Counted from the first letter of the stretch, positions 44,816-57,223 are shown. The stretch is DNA of 64,000 bases from Fomes fomentarius (GCA_022606135.1 JABYQN010000013.1:744001-808000), one strand, 5' to 3'. Translations and numbers: made by a program. Notes: generated by a model from the letters alone, not told the origin.

Positions 44816-45817
44816 TCAGCGTGCGGTCAGGGTGATGCCAAGGCATCCTATACCCTCGATCTCTCGATCCACACCCCGCTCCTTCAGCTTTCCACTCCAG
44901 TACTTGATACTGTTCGCCAGGGAGGACATGTCGTCCTGCGGCAGGGCGGGAAATTTGCAGTACGGCTCAATCTCTCCACTGGCAGCAGGAACCGACCAGC
45001 CCTTGACCATGTTCTGGTCCGGACGACGACGCCAATAGTTCGCGCTGTGGGCGGATCCATGCCGAATAGGTGAGCTTCCGTGATGTACTCCCAGTTGAAG
45101 CAACGATGAGACGTACATGTCAGTTTCCAGGTGGTCCGGGTTGTTCCCGGGGCAAACATACGCCTGCGTCGTCATCGGAACATGCCTGCCCTTGACGCCG
45201 TTCACGCTGAGATGGAGATGGGCGGCGCGCGTTCCGTAGCCTCCTGGCCGGACCGTCAAGATCTCGACGTGGCCTTCGGCGTCGGTAGTCGCTTTGCCAC
45301 GAAGCGTGTATGAGGCAAAGTAGTAGCCGCCATTTGTGTCCGCCTGCCAGCAGTCGAATGCGGCGTTCGGGACGGGGTCTCCCTTCGAGTCCTTGACGTC
45401 GAATACGAACAAGAACGGATCCCATTCTAATCGTGAGCGTTGAGAGGGTGGGTCGGCTCAATATGATGATACACTGCACTTACTGTTCATGAAGTCTACA
45501 GGGGCCAAGACTGCTTTGCCATCCTCGACCTGACGCGATGGCGATCCGACCGTGTAGAAGGGGCCTGGTACGTCACACGCCGATCAAGGTTAGTCGGGCA
45601 ATTGTACAAGCGTTGCCCGGTATGAGTAATAGTACGGACCTTCAATGTCGTTCAGAATATTTGCACTGTGAAAGCCGAAGTACCAGAAGAAAGGGTTGTC
45701 CACGACGAGCATCACCCATGTCGAGCGGATTGCGCTGTACACCCGCAAGAATAGGCTTACTCCGAGGTAGGGTGCCCAGTATGCAGGATTCGGAGTGGTG
45801 CCGCGTTGTACGGTCAT
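44816..45817 (-). CDS. Intradiol ring-cleavage dioxygenase B, 265 aa
   Basis: Tandem paralogue of dioxygenase A. Exons (minus): 45817..45640, 45564..45484, 45426..45117, 45044..44816; introns 75, 57 and 72 nt at the same positions and phases, and the same total length. It starts MTVQRGTTPNPAYWAPYLG. Iron ligands: Tyr in NGGYYFASY, Tyr in RPGGYG, and both His in RAAHLHL. Compared with A it lacks five residues in the loop between the second Tyr and the HxH motif, has three extra residues in exon 1 and two in exon 4, and lacks the LLGK segment. The active-site mouth, and so substrate choice, probably differs. Intron 1 has a weak donor (GTCCGT); reading through it would give a false GPYYYS sequence that mimics the real GPFYTVG. 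Confidence 0.86.
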
Positions 45818-46719
45818 TTAGCTTGGTTCTGAAGTCAGGATATGGAAGAGAGGATGTTATTCAGGCAAAGTGGCTCCTCGACATTTATATATGTACGGCT
45901 TGGACATTGACAATTCAGCACTGAGCTCCTTTTTCGAGATAGTCTTGCAAATAGGCTGACCTGTAACGAGATACGTATTACAATGGGTTGCGGAGGGTAT
46001 CACCTGCTGGTCGCATTGCAATCTCCATTTGCGGCGAGAACTCGATCCATACGTATGTCAACATGGGAAGCATGCAGTGAGATCGAAGTTCGTGCTGGCC
46101 GCTGCTAGTAAGTCGCTGAGCTAACACGCAGGCTGTGTGACGCGAGGCTCATTACGCCGTGTCTGCCTGGCTGACTGGCTAAATGACTCACTGAATATGA
46201 GGTCTTCGGGCATAATTACGTTCCGTGTGACCGCTTTCCCAGCCCCATGCCATGAATCTCTGAAAGTTTGTCTCGCTGACAAGTACTATGATTTGTTGTT
46301 TTGCAGTGCACACTGTCGGCACCACTGGTAGCACCCGAAGTGCCAGTGTCAGTGGTCCGCGGCCGGTTATCCTCCTTTACAGTGCCTTGCATAATTCTGC
46401 CACGAACACGCCGAATTTTCTCGCGCCAGCGCTTCCATTACCAAATCGGGCAGACGTCCCCGAGCTCACGCCACCGCCGACGGCATTCGCAATATCCACA
46501 CGCCTCGAGTGGCTGGGATAATCCCAAACTTGAGTTGACTGATAGCAGTGTATTGAGTATGTGTATATGTGCCTTCGTATTGATTCAGTTGAGTTGCCTA
46601 CAATAGTAACGGGGTGCCAGGGAGGGTTTTGGAATAGACGCTGACTCCGACTCCTTGCAACGATAGTAGCCGAACTACTGAACCACCCCGGCTAAGGCTT
46701 CATCTTGTCATAACCCTAT
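45818..46719. other. Intergenic before the duplicated block
   Basis: About 900 bp upstream of dioxygenase B. No recognisable gene. The duplicated block begins near its right end. Confidence 0.45.
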
Positions 46720-47136
46720 GTTTGAAGTACCGTCTTTCCCACTAGTGATAGCCCGGTCTAAGATTATGATGTGCTCTGGGCTAACATCCAATTCACCTCC
46801 AAAGTCCGAGCTTCGTGCTCCCGGTTCTCCACTCACATTCAGTGCAACTTGCATTGTGCAATCCCACGTGAATGCGCCGTGAAGACTCAGACGAAGCGAT
46901 CAGAAATAGAGAGAAAAACCTATATCAGAGCGGAGCAGGTCTAGATTACACATGTACATGTACCGGATACCGACGCGGCGAGAACAAAACCCAGAAGAAC
47001 ACGCTGACCGCCACACTGCTCCCGAGTGTCTTCGCCCGGTCGTCGTATCGCGACCAGCCCGCGCGCGCCCTCCGACTGTGCTCATGACCGTGGCCGGGAA
47101 GAGGGTGGACGCGCGCGCAAGGACTCGGGTGGGGGA

Positions 47137-48480
47137 TCACAAGCATTGAGAGTAGTAGTCTGCAGACCAGCGATGATGAGCAAATTGATCGTGTAGGAAG
47201 GCGAAGTGGTGAGGAGAAAGGAGACTAACCGTTCACAATCGTGCACGAGAAGGGCGCAACGCAAGCGGTCGCGCCGGTGAAGCCGATACCACCGCACTGG
47301 CCGAACTGTGCGACGGAGCCTGCCTGTGAGGTCTGCGCGGGGGGTGCTGGGGCGGAAGTGCTGGCGGGGGGCGCCGGCGCAGCAGTGGTCTGTTACAACA
47401 TGTATTTGATCAGCTAGGCTTCTCGCCGTCACTGAGAGAAGAAAGACATACCGAAGGCGCGGGGGCGGGGCTGCCAGTACCGGCGCCGTAGAGCGGGGGT
47501 CCGGGGATGATGTAGGTGGTCTCGGACTTGGCCTGGTTGGTGTAGAGGTCCACGTTCACTATGATGCGAGGAGAGGGGAGGGGATGAGCACATATCCCGG
47601 CGCATATATCTATAGGAGAAAGGACTTACATCCGGGGTCAGACGCGGAGTATCCACCGGGGAAGGAGACGAGCTCATCAGCGGTGGGAGCACGGTTCCCG
47701 CCCCCAGTGATCTCCAGCTGCGCACACTCGGGGTAGAGCTGTGCGGGGAGCGAGTGCAGGGCGATGGTCTCGAACCGGATGAGGTAGTTGCCAGACGGGA
47801 CGGACGCGGGGATAGTCGTCGTCCAGGTCGAGTTCTGGTCAATCATCTTGCCAGCCGCCCAGTACCCGTCGCCGATCGTGCCCGACAGAAGGCCGGCCTC
47901 GTCAATCTTGAACCACTTGAGCGTCGCAGAGTTCACGCCAGTGCACGTGCTACCCGGGCATTGCGCGAGGTAGGTGAGCTGTGTGCGGCCGCGTGACGTC
48001 AGTGGGTGTTCATTGAGATGCCTGCAAGTCGTGAGGATGGACGTACCATGGGGCCGTATGGGTGGGGCCAGACCTGATTCCAGTTCGCGGTGATGGGCGA
48101 GCCAGCCTTGACGGTCGTGGTCAGCTGCAGCGCGCCGGAGCTGCCGTCGTTGTTGCAGTGCACCGTCGGGTCTGTCGGGTCAGTGATGGGGTTGCTGTAG
48201 AGAAGTGATTTAGACAAAATGCTATTGCAAACACTGCGTTCTGCACGGAATACGCACTAGCTCGACCACGGGCGCTGGATAGTCGTCTGACCAGTGGGCG
48301 AGTTGTAGGGCTGCATGCATCGGAGATATCAGCATACAATCATGGAGAGAGGGAGATCGTACGCACAGCCCATCCCTGGTAGTCAGTGCCCTCGATCACG
48401 TACGAGAGGACACCGCCGTGGGCGAGGACCTGCGGAAGCGCAGCCGAGGCGAGGGTGACGAGTGCGGCGAATGCGAACAT
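47137..48480 (-). CDS. AA9 lytic polysaccharide monooxygenase with CBM1, copy A, 317 aa
   Basis: Secreted copper enzyme that oxidatively cleaves cellulose. Seven exons (minus): 48480..48367, 48310..48258, 48194..48047, 47978..47630, 47558..47452, 47389..47230, 47159..47137; introns 56-71 nt. Signal peptide MFAFAALVTLASAALPQVLA is followed by His21, the N-terminal copper ligand, in HGGVLSYVIEG. The second copper His is in NQVWPHPYGPM and the axial Tyr in IALHSLPAQLYPECAQLEI, which also has the conserved His and Gln. A Pro/Ala/Thr/Ser-rich linker (TTAAPAPPASTSAPAPPAQT) leads to a C-terminal CBM1: FGQCGGIGFTGATACVAPFSC then DYYSQCL. The last exon supplies only seven codons. A TATA box lies about 90 bp upstream. 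Almost certainly functional; regioselectivity cannot be read with confidence. Confidence 0.93.
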
Positions 48481-51024
48481 CTGATGACTTTTGGTAGCGG
48501 GCGTCGAGTCTTTCCAGTGAGGATGAGTGCTCGAGAGCCTGCAGATCGTCTCGACCACCCTGTGGGGCTTTATATGTCCTCCGTTCACCATCCAGTACCT
48601 ATTTTACTTGCGCATGCGGACCTGTCAGCGAACCCGAGGTGCATGTGCAAGCCACGGCACGCCGCGAGTACCTTGCCAGCAGGCTACGAAGCCGTCCAGG
48701 GATCGTAAGCAGCCAGGCGTACGTGATAGTCGTGCGCGCAGGATTGGTCGCGCTGCGTTTCAATTGGCTCTTGCACCCGGATATTCAACGGATGCGGGGT
48801 CATGCTTGCAAACGACGCTGTTCAACGAAAGCCCGGGTCCAGGAACGCGGGACGGGGAAGCCTGGGGCAAGCGGGGCACTGGACGTATGATGCCTCGACG
48901 CTGAGGTGGCATCCAGAACGGGCAGGTGTAGGAAGCGACCCACGCATGGAACTGACGGGAGACGGGTTATCTTCGCATAGAATTTCCGACATTGTAGAGT
49001 TTGTATTCCGGCCGCAGACACGTGAGACATTCCGTGTCTCGGGTACGGTTTCGTCTTTGAGGACCCCGCGGGCTGCACTATTTGCGCGGCGTCGGCTTTC
49101 GCTAATTGAACCATAAGCATAATAGGCTCATGGTCCGTCGTCCGCCCCAAAGTCTAGCGTGGGTGCAAGAACATGCACAGAAGGGCCGTGTAGAGTAAAG
49201 TGACAACCGCGCGAGTGCCCATCCAGCGAGAAGATCCGAACCTGCACGGCATGGCGACGTCGGTACGTTCTCGGTGAGTGACGGACATATGTGGCGTACG
49301 GCTCTCGTTAGGAACTCGAGAACCAACACGAATCGGAACAATCTCCGGGCGACATCGATAATAAAAATAACAACATGGTGGCGTCCTGCAAGCGGAGCAG
49401 ATCACGACAACGCGACATGCAGAACGTGGCATCGGCACGATAGCCTTCGCTGAGGAGTAACCTCTGGACATGTTGACGTCCCGAGACCTATAAACATCAT
49501 GCATTTAGCCGAAGACTGACTAAGAGCAGGACCGGCGGTGTGACGCACGTGCACATGGGATGCCAGACGAGCAACTTGAAGACGTGCCGGATGCGTGGCA
49601 GGCGAGCGAGGGGATGGGATGTGTCGCAAGCATCTTGACTACCATGATGTCTAGTCCGGTCCACAGCCTTGCGTAGGGTCGACGTGCCACACATCATTGT
49701 TCAACTTACATCACTCTAACCCCAAAGTCGCTATGATGCTCACCTGTGCATTCACCACCATCATCGACTACCCACACACCGGCTGGGAATGTCGGGATCA
49801 CTACGGCAAAGCCATATCGCGTGCGATAGCCTGAGTGTCGTTCTGAGGTGAATTCGATGGTTCCATTCCTCACAAGCATCGCTTGAGCCTAATTCAGTCG
49901 AACGCTGACTGAATAAGACGAGATACTTTTGCTCACCAGTAGAGGAACTGTGAAACTAGGCCGCAATGTACCTGTTCCGCAGCGGAGCAGCCGAGGACAT
50001 GGCGAACCCTTTGAATAGACCGTCTACATACCGTTGGGCCGTTCCCTTTTCCCACCGCGGTCTTTGGCTTCATATCGACGACAGCTCATTTTAGGCGGCA
50101 ACCAGTATGGCCAACGCTCGGATTCATGCTCTCTCGACAAGTCGGACCTATGCACTGATGAGCAAGGGTCTATTTGTGCGCATAAGCCGGGCTGAACGAC
50201 CTAGAGAGTTGATGACGTACGTACTATGCCCATCCCATTCCTTCCAGACCGACAAACATCGCCAATGCTGCCGAAGCCGCGTTCCGGTTGCAGAAGCTGA
50301 GCTCATAGTCGTACGTGCCGAGTAGGCGGCCGGGAAGACTGCGGAAGGGATAGGGAAAGTAGCTGGCGTCAATAGCACCCACCGGTGCCAAGGAGTATAT
50401 CCGATTACTTAGTAGCACATGCACATTCTATGTTAGTGCGGTCCCGAAGTTACTTCATCACGATAAACTGCTGTATGGAGGCTGGGTTGATTGAGCATTA
50501 GAAAGAAGAATGTTCAGTTATGTACCTGCACGTTCGATCCCAAGGACGAACGAAACTATACGGGCCGAACGACGGCGCTCGGGCGGCCATATACGGCGTA
50601 AAGGCGGATAGACCCTGTACAACGACGTCGGCGCGCGGCTGATCTGCCCTAACTCCACGCTTCTTGGGATCCTCTTTGTACAATGAGGTAAGCTGGGCAC
50701 TTGCTCAACAAGGAGAGTGTCCTTCCTCACCTGTGGCCGTGCGCCGGGCCCGGCCTCATATCGAACTTCTAGCTGAGGAACTACATCCCCGGAGCGCAGC
50801 TTCCGAATTATCAGCACTGGCCTTCAGCACTCCCTCTTGTTGACGGCAAGGAATCAGGCGCATATATGCACTTCCTGTTTTTGAAAACGGTAGACACGGT
50901 CGCTGTCATAACATTTCAGTATCAATAGTTCCCGAAGGAATCGGGCGCATATATGCGCTCACTATCTTCGAAAACGGTAGACACACTCGCCGTCATAACA
51001 TTTCAGATTTCACGTTGGCGGATC
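48481..51024. other. Duplicated non-coding stretch upstream of AA9 copy A
   Basis: About 2.5 kb aligning with 60934-63425. I see no intact gene. On the minus strand, frames near 50820-50500 (KKRGVRADQPRADVVVQG) and 50424-50224 (YDYELSF, NAASAALAMFVG) have counterparts in copy B (KKRGVKADRPRADVVVQG), which may mark remnants of an unidentified gene. Two GCATATATGC modules with AAAACGGTAGACAC neighbours lie at 50855-51005. Confidence 0.4.
48569..48574 (-). promoter_or_regulatory. TATA box of AA9 copy A
   Basis: TATAAA on the minus strand, about 90 bp upstream of the ATG, in the context CATATAAAGCCCC. The same box and flank occur at the same distance before copy B. Confidence 0.6.
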
Positions 51025-51029
51025 GGATC

Positions 51030-52669
51030 TGTTGAAAGTTGATACATCGCACTACTTACTTGCTACTTACTCGTTTACTTATCGCTCTTTGCTTACATAA
51101 TGATGTTCGTTACCTCTTCGAAGTTTTCGTCTCGTCTTTCCTCAGCTGTTGACACTTACCGTGCACCAGACTGAGGTGAGACTCCATTGCATTAATCTAT
51201 TCTATACCATGTACTGACATGTAGATAGACCTCGTTCCTTACAGGTGAATAGATAAAGCTGTTGACACTTACCGTGCACCAGACTGAGACCTCGTTCCTT
51301 ACAGACCGCTGCCCCACATCAGGCAAAAGCATTTTCTATGTGGCTATGCCGGCGGCTACATAGGCAATAGAGCACTCCGCCAGCGCTCTGTAGGACTCCG
51401 TAGATCGCTGTAGACACTGTAGATGTCTTGCATTGAATTGTGTGGTCAAAAGTTACCAAATCACTAAGACTCCTATCATACATCCCCCTGCACTGTCCTC
51501 TATACGTACAAAGGCATGCAGATGCAATTTAGATGCAATTGAGGATCGAATAAGGCGTGAGAACTTTACTCGAGGAACTATCGAGTTGTGGCTGGCAGTA
51601 AGCGCCAGAGCGTGCGAGTGCCAGCGCACAAGTTCGAAACGTCGAAGTCTTTGTGCTTGTCTGCCCCATCTCTCATGTCTGTCCTCCGCATGAGAGCTTT
51701 TCACCCTGATCTGTCCATTTGTTGCTCTGCACATGCTAGCATCTCCTCTGCCCTGTCATCTGTGTCCTTGGCCTCTGCCTCGGTGGTCTCTACTGGAAAT
51801 GTCGCCTGGGCCTTGTCTCCCCTCCTCTATGAGACCTGAGTTATCTCGTATATCACGCTCTACTCAAGGTATGGTCTTTGTATTCGTCCTCGCAGTGGGA
51901 TCAAGCTAGTGGCCAGGTCTTCAGCCGTAGTTGTTGTGGGATAATTGGGCAAGGGTTGGTATCTGTGTCTGCTCGAGAGCTTTGACCAGACATAGAAACC
52001 ACTCCCCGCCCAATGTTGTGCATGACAAATACTTCTGCAGCACTTGTAGCTCGAGCATAGGTTCTGTCACAAAGATTCCGATGCCACACCGCTTCCTTGG
52101 TTTGTCAATGTAAGTTCACTGGTTCTCGTTGGTCATCGTGTTGTCCTGATTGTTGTATGTCTATCGTCTCATCCTGATTCCTGTTGAGTGTTTGTCATCT
52201 CATTTCATATCTGCTGTACATTCGTTGTCCTGTCCTGGTCCTTTGTTGTATGTTTGAGTCCACCTGTCTCATCCTCATTATATGTTATATGTCATCCTCA
52301 TCCCATATAGTGTGAGTGTGCCCTCTTCATCGTTGTTTCACTATCAGTATTGTAGCTCTGGTAACCTTGTATCTGATACCATCGTCAATTCATCACGTTG
52401 CCAAACATCTATGTAGTGTTTGCAGCCAAGATTGTGAACCGAATGTGAATATTGTCTGCTTTTCTGCATAACTATAACCTCTATGAGGTTCTACAGGGGC
52501 TCTATGTCGCCCTACAGAGTGTTGGAGGGCGCTACATTTCACTACAGAGTATTGGAGGGCACTACAAGTCACTACCGAGAAGGGACTTGTCTACAGCCCT
52601 ACCACTGCTACATAGGCCATGTAGTCCTCTGTAGCCAAGTGGTTTTTTCCTGATGCAGAAACTTCCACA
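51030..52669 (+). repeat. Copia 5' LTR (interrupted)
   Basis: Begins TGTTGAAAGTTGATACATCG and ends CAGAAACTTCCACA. LTR sequence proper is 51030-51316 and 52656-52669. A 31-bp direct repeat (starting GCTGTTGACACTTACCGTGC) occurs at 51145-51175 and 51258-51288, each near a CCTCGTTCCTTACAG copy; these tandem modules may be promoter elements. Confidence 0.93.
51317..52655. mobile_element. Nested non-autonomous TIR element, 1339 bp, in the Copia 5' LTR
   Basis: Absent from the 3' LTR, which reads straight through GCTGCCCCAGAAAC. The insert starts CATCAGGCAAAA and ends TTTTTTCCTGATG, inverted repeats of about 12 bp with one mismatch. The duplicated target is only CA (51315-51316 and 52656-52657), so target length is uncertain. 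Both ends carry subterminal CTACATAGGC and many CTACAG/CTGTAG motifs, and the right end has a tandem of about 40 bp containing TTGGAGGGC near 52490-52580. No transposase frame is seen. It looks like a non-autonomous DNA transposon; the superfamily is not clear to me. Confidence 0.75.
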
Positions 52670-52683
52670 GGTTATGAGCCCTG
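52670..52683 (+). other. Copia primer-binding site
   Basis: GGTTATGAGCCCTGG directly after the 5' LTR is complementary to the anticodon stem-loop of initiator tRNA-Met (CAT anticodon within CTCATAACC). Drosophila copia and yeast Ty5 use the same half-molecule priming, unlike elements that pair with the tRNA 3' end. Confidence 0.75.
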
Positions 52684-52807
52684 GAAGCTCGCTCCTATAG
52701 GCAACACACTCAGTCCAGCTCACACGCTCGCTCTCTTCTCTCTCTCTCCTCTTGCTCGCTTCTCGCTTTCCACTGCTTCTTAGTCTCACGCCAACTGCCC
52801 ATCTGTC

Positions 52808-55800
52808 ATGTCCCCGACACCTACCCCGGACCCTAATGCCCAGGCTTCTGCCATGCCCACGGCATCGGCATCCACAGCCTCGGGCCGCACAGGCTCCAAT
52901 CGGCTGCTCGACATCCAAGTTCTCAAGAACGACAGATCGAACTTCACGACTTGGAAGTTCCGGATCACCCGTGTGCTCCTCAGCCGTGGGTTGTGGAAGA
53001 TCGTCAGTGGACAGACCAAGGTGCCGGACGTGACTGCCGACTCCACAGGCTACGCGGACTGGCTCAGCCAGGACGCAGAAGCACTCACGCAAATCACGCT
53101 GACGCTCGACGACAAGCCGCTCAACGGCGTCCTTCCATCTCACGACAGCGAAGGAGGTTTGGGACAGCCTCTGCACAACATATGAGGGAAAAGGGAAGCA
53201 GACGATGGCGTTGCTCATTGGTGAGCTCTTTCGTGGTACGCTCTCCGACGACTCCGCTCTCCACCCCCAACTCGACGCAATGCTGCACAAGAAGCACTTG
53301 CTCACGTCGCTCGGGCAGGCGCTCGACGACTCACTTGTCGCAATTGCGATGGTCATCTCCCTTCCGCCCTCGTACTCCACCCTCCGCACCATCCTCATGT
53401 CATCTGACTCCGCACTCTCGACCGAGAAGGTCATCGCTGCTGTCGTCGAGCATGAAAAGATGCTGGAGAGCGAGGCAAAGCACACCGCGCTTGCTGCACA
53501 CTTAGGCAAAGGCAAAGGGAAGGACAAGCGCGACAACAAGAAGTCGGGCAACAAGAAGCCCACATGTGCACACTGCAGGAAGCAAGGGCACAAGAAAGAT
53601 GAGTGCCGCAAGCTCAAGGCCGAGCTCCAGGCGAAGGCCGATGCCGCACTCAAAGCCGATGCGAACAAGCCCGCCGATCTCAACGTGAAGGTCGCGCAGG
53701 TTGGTAGCAAGGACAACACAGTCCTGCGCGTTTTCGTTGTGGACGCGATGAAGGCAAACTCGGAGCTCACGCGCTGGATAGTAGACTCGGGCGCGTCCGC
53801 GCACATGTCCTCACTGCGCACGCAGTTTGCCTCGTACCGCAAGCTGTCGACGCCGCGCCGCATCTGGCTTGGCGACGAGCGCTACATCCTCGCCATCGGC
53901 GAAGGGTCGATCTACCTCGAACTCGATAATCGACAGTCCCCCATCCTCATCTCACGCGTTTTCCATGTGCCTGAGCTCAACGGGAACCTCCTATCGGTCT
54001 CCCAGCTCACGGCGAAAGGATGCGACGTCGAATTCGTGAAGGACGGATGTCGCTTCATCAACTCAAGAGATGCTCGCGTCACCGGCTCAGCCTCCCTCAA
54101 GGAGGGACTCTATGTACTCAAGGGCAAAGCCACCACGCCTGAGCGTGTGCACGTGGCTGCGCTTGATCCTGCACAAGTCACCAACTCGCACGACCCCGGT
54201 CCCACGCCTGACGACCTCACCGCATTTGTCGCAAATGAGTCGAAGGCCACAGTTGAGACCTGGCACAGCCGTCTTGCTCATCTGAGCTTCGACGCAGTCC
54301 TTCGCATGGTGCGAACGGGCATGGTCGAAGGCATGTCGATCACCGGTGAGTTGAAGCGTCCTGAGACGCTCTGCGAGACGTGCCTCGCTGGGAAGCAGAC
54401 ACGCGACACGATTCCAAAGTCGATGTCCGCAACTGCACCTCGCCCGAACTACCGCATCAGCTCCGATCTCATGGAGTCTGACACGCGCTCCCCGCTCGGC
54501 GAAAAGTACCTCGACACGTACATCGACTGGCACTCACGCAACATCAGCGTCTACCCGCTCAAGGCGAAGTCGGACCAACCCGCCACACTCGACGCACACA
54601 TCAACCGCGTCGAAGTCCTCGTCGGCCAACCTGTCAACTACCTGCGTTCAGATGGTGGAGGCGAATACGACAACAAGGCTGTCGAAGCCATCTGCGCACA
54701 GCGCGGGATCCACCATGAGATGACGAACCCCGACATGCCACAGGAGAACGGCATCGCCGAACGCTCGAACAGGACGATCAAGGAGATGGCCCTCTGCATG
54801 CTGCAAGAGTCTGGCCTCCCAAAGACGTACTGGGCCGAAGCTGTGAAATATGCCGCGCACATCCTCAACCAAATGCCAACGCGTGCACTCGAGGGCGACA
54901 TCACTCCCCATGAGGCGTACACGGGCGTCAAGCCCTCCGTCGCACACATCCGCCCATTCGGATGCAAAGCCCATGTCCATATCCCGGACAAGAAGCACTC
55001 CAAGTTCGATGCGAAGTCTGTCGAATGCACTCTACTTGGCTACTGCGACCACAAGCGCGCATACCGTCTTCTCCATCGCCCTACGGGCAAGATCATCGAG
55101 TCGCGCGATGTAGTCTTTGATGAAGGCAACCCCGATGGTGTTCCCACACGCATTGTCGTCAGCACGGAGCCAGTTTTCCCCTCGGAGACCGCCCGTGACA
55201 CTAACGTTTCCGCACCACGCATCTCAGTAGAACTCCCTGATGCTCCTCCCTCACGATGTGTCACCGTCGAGGAGGTTCCCGACATAGGCGACGTTCCACC
55301 CCCTGGGTGGGTCGAAGCTGAGGAGGAGCTAGAGGAGGACGTTCCATACGTCCCACCACCACCGCAAGCTGCACCAAAGCCTGCGCGCCGCGTCCCATCC
55401 TCTCGCATCCCCGCTCCCTATCCGCATCCGATTCCAGCTCCCGAAGTGCGTTGCTCCACGCGCACCACTAAAGGGAAGGCGCCTGAGCGTCTTGTCCTGT
55501 TGGACTATGACCGCCGTTGCCACGCACCTGCAGCAGCTGGAGGGGGGAACCACGCGAATTGGACATAGCCGAAGCCGACGCCGAAGCCGAAGCCGAGGCC
55601 GAGGCCGAACAACTCCTCGATGGAGTGGGCGATGAGCACGCGCACCGCGCATCTACGCTGGGCGACGAGCCGAAGACGTATGCTGAAGCCATGTCTCGCC
55701 CTGACGCTGAACAGTGGAAGGCAGCATGCGCTGAAGAACTCCTCTCGTTCGCAAAGGCCGAACTCTATGACGAAGTCGAACGACCGCGAAACCGCAAAGT

Positions 55801-57223
55801 TGTTGACTGCAAGTGGGTCTTCAAGATCAAGCGTGGCCCCGACGGCGAAATCCAGAAGTACAAGGCTCGTCTCGTTGCAAAAGGCTTCACACAAGTCGAA
55901 GGCATCGACTACACCGAGACGTTCGCGCCCGTCACCAAGTTCGCGAGCATTCGCACCCTCCTCACCATCGCTGCGAAAGAAGACCTCGAAATCCACCAGA
56001 TGGACGTCAAGTTGGCATTCCTCAACGGCGATCTCGACGAGGAGATCTTCATGGAGTGTCCACCAGGTTTCCGCAAGGGCAAGCAGACGGTCTGGAAACT
56101 CTGGAAGTCCCTCTATGGGCTCAAGCAGGCCAGCCGCGAGTGGTACAAGAAGCTTCGTGCTCTCTTTGAAGACGCCGGCTACACGCGCAGCAATGCAGAC
56201 CATGGTGTCTTCTTCAAGCGCATCCATGGCGAACTCGTCATCGTTGCGGTCTACGTGGATGACATGCTCATCTTCGCAAAAGACCTCACCATCGCGAAGA
56301 TCGTCAAGGACGAGCTTGGGGTTCCATACGAGATGAAGGACCTTGGTCCCGCACACTGGATCCTCGGCATGGAAATCATTCGCGACCGCACGCGTCGCAC
56401 CATCACTCTCTCACAGCGCCAATACGTCGAGGACATCCTGAAGTCCCACAACATGGCCAACTGTCGCCCCGTCTCGACCCCAATGGCCGCTAACATCAAG
56501 CTCGTCAAGGTTGACGCACCGGAGGTCGACGAAAAGGTGTATCAGAGCGCGCTAGGCTCGCTCATGTACGTCATGCTCGGGACTCGTCCCAACCTCGCAT
56601 TCGCAGTGGGCGCACTGAGCAAGCACGCCGCCTGCCCCGGCAAGGAGCACTGGACGGCTCTCATGTGCGTCTACAGATACCTGCGCGGCACGACCGACTG
56701 CGCGCTCGTCTTCGATGGCAGCAACTCATGCCCCGAAGGAGGCGCGCTCATCGGGTACACCGACGCTGACTGGGCGAGCGACGTCAATGATCGTCACTCA
56801 GTCTCTGGGTATGTCTTCCTGCTTTCGAATGCAGCAATCAGCTGGCAGTCGAAGAAGCAGACGTCTGTTGCTCAGTCCAGCACTGAAGCGGAGTACGTCG
56901 CTCTGGCGTCCGCCACCAAGGAGGCCCTCTGGCTTCGGACGTTCCTGTCTGAAATCTATGGGACGACCTTCAACGCATCAGGCGACTCTGGGACGCTGCT
57001 GCTTATCAACAACCAGTCGGCTATGTCACTTGCAAAGAACTCGACGTTCCACGACCGGACGAAGCACATTGCCGTCCGCCACCACTTCATTCGAGATGAA
57101 ATCGAGGAGCAGCGAATCCAAGTCGAGTATGTGCCGACTGGCAATCAGGTCGCCGACATCCTCACGAAGGCTCTTGCACGAGAGAAACATGAACGTTTCT
57201 CTGCCGCCATGGGCCTTGCCTGA
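52808..57223 (+). CDS. Copia gag-pol coding region, in three frames
   Basis: Frame 1 from ATG 52808 gives the N-terminal gag (UBN2-type, NRLLDIQVLKNDRSNFTTWK). Near 53130-53145 homology moves to another frame (KEVWDSLCTTYEGKGK), which is open to 55568. That part has a zinc knuckle CAHCRKQGHKKDEC (about 53565-53606), protease WIVDSGASAHMS, a pre-integrase HxxxH-CxxC region (TWHSRLAHLS ... CETCLAGK) and an integrase with Asp in SDLMES, Asp in RSDGGGEYDN and Glu in QENGIAER. At a G run (about 55540-55546) the frame shifts again to the part open to 57223: reverse transcriptase (FLNGDLDEEIFME, YGLKQASREWY, YVDDMLIF) and RNase H (YTDADWASD, STEAEYVAL, VADILTKAL). Each change equals a single-base or two-base indel. 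Confidence 0.92.

Noticed and set aside
50860..51005. Repeated GCATATATGC modules as a CRISPR-like or iteron array
   Set aside because: Only two copies with irregular spacing in a eukaryotic duplicated block; simple local duplication is enough.
52562..53863. 433-codon minus-strand frame at the start of Copia
   Set aside because: Antisense of gag; the plus strand carries the zinc knuckle and protease motifs.
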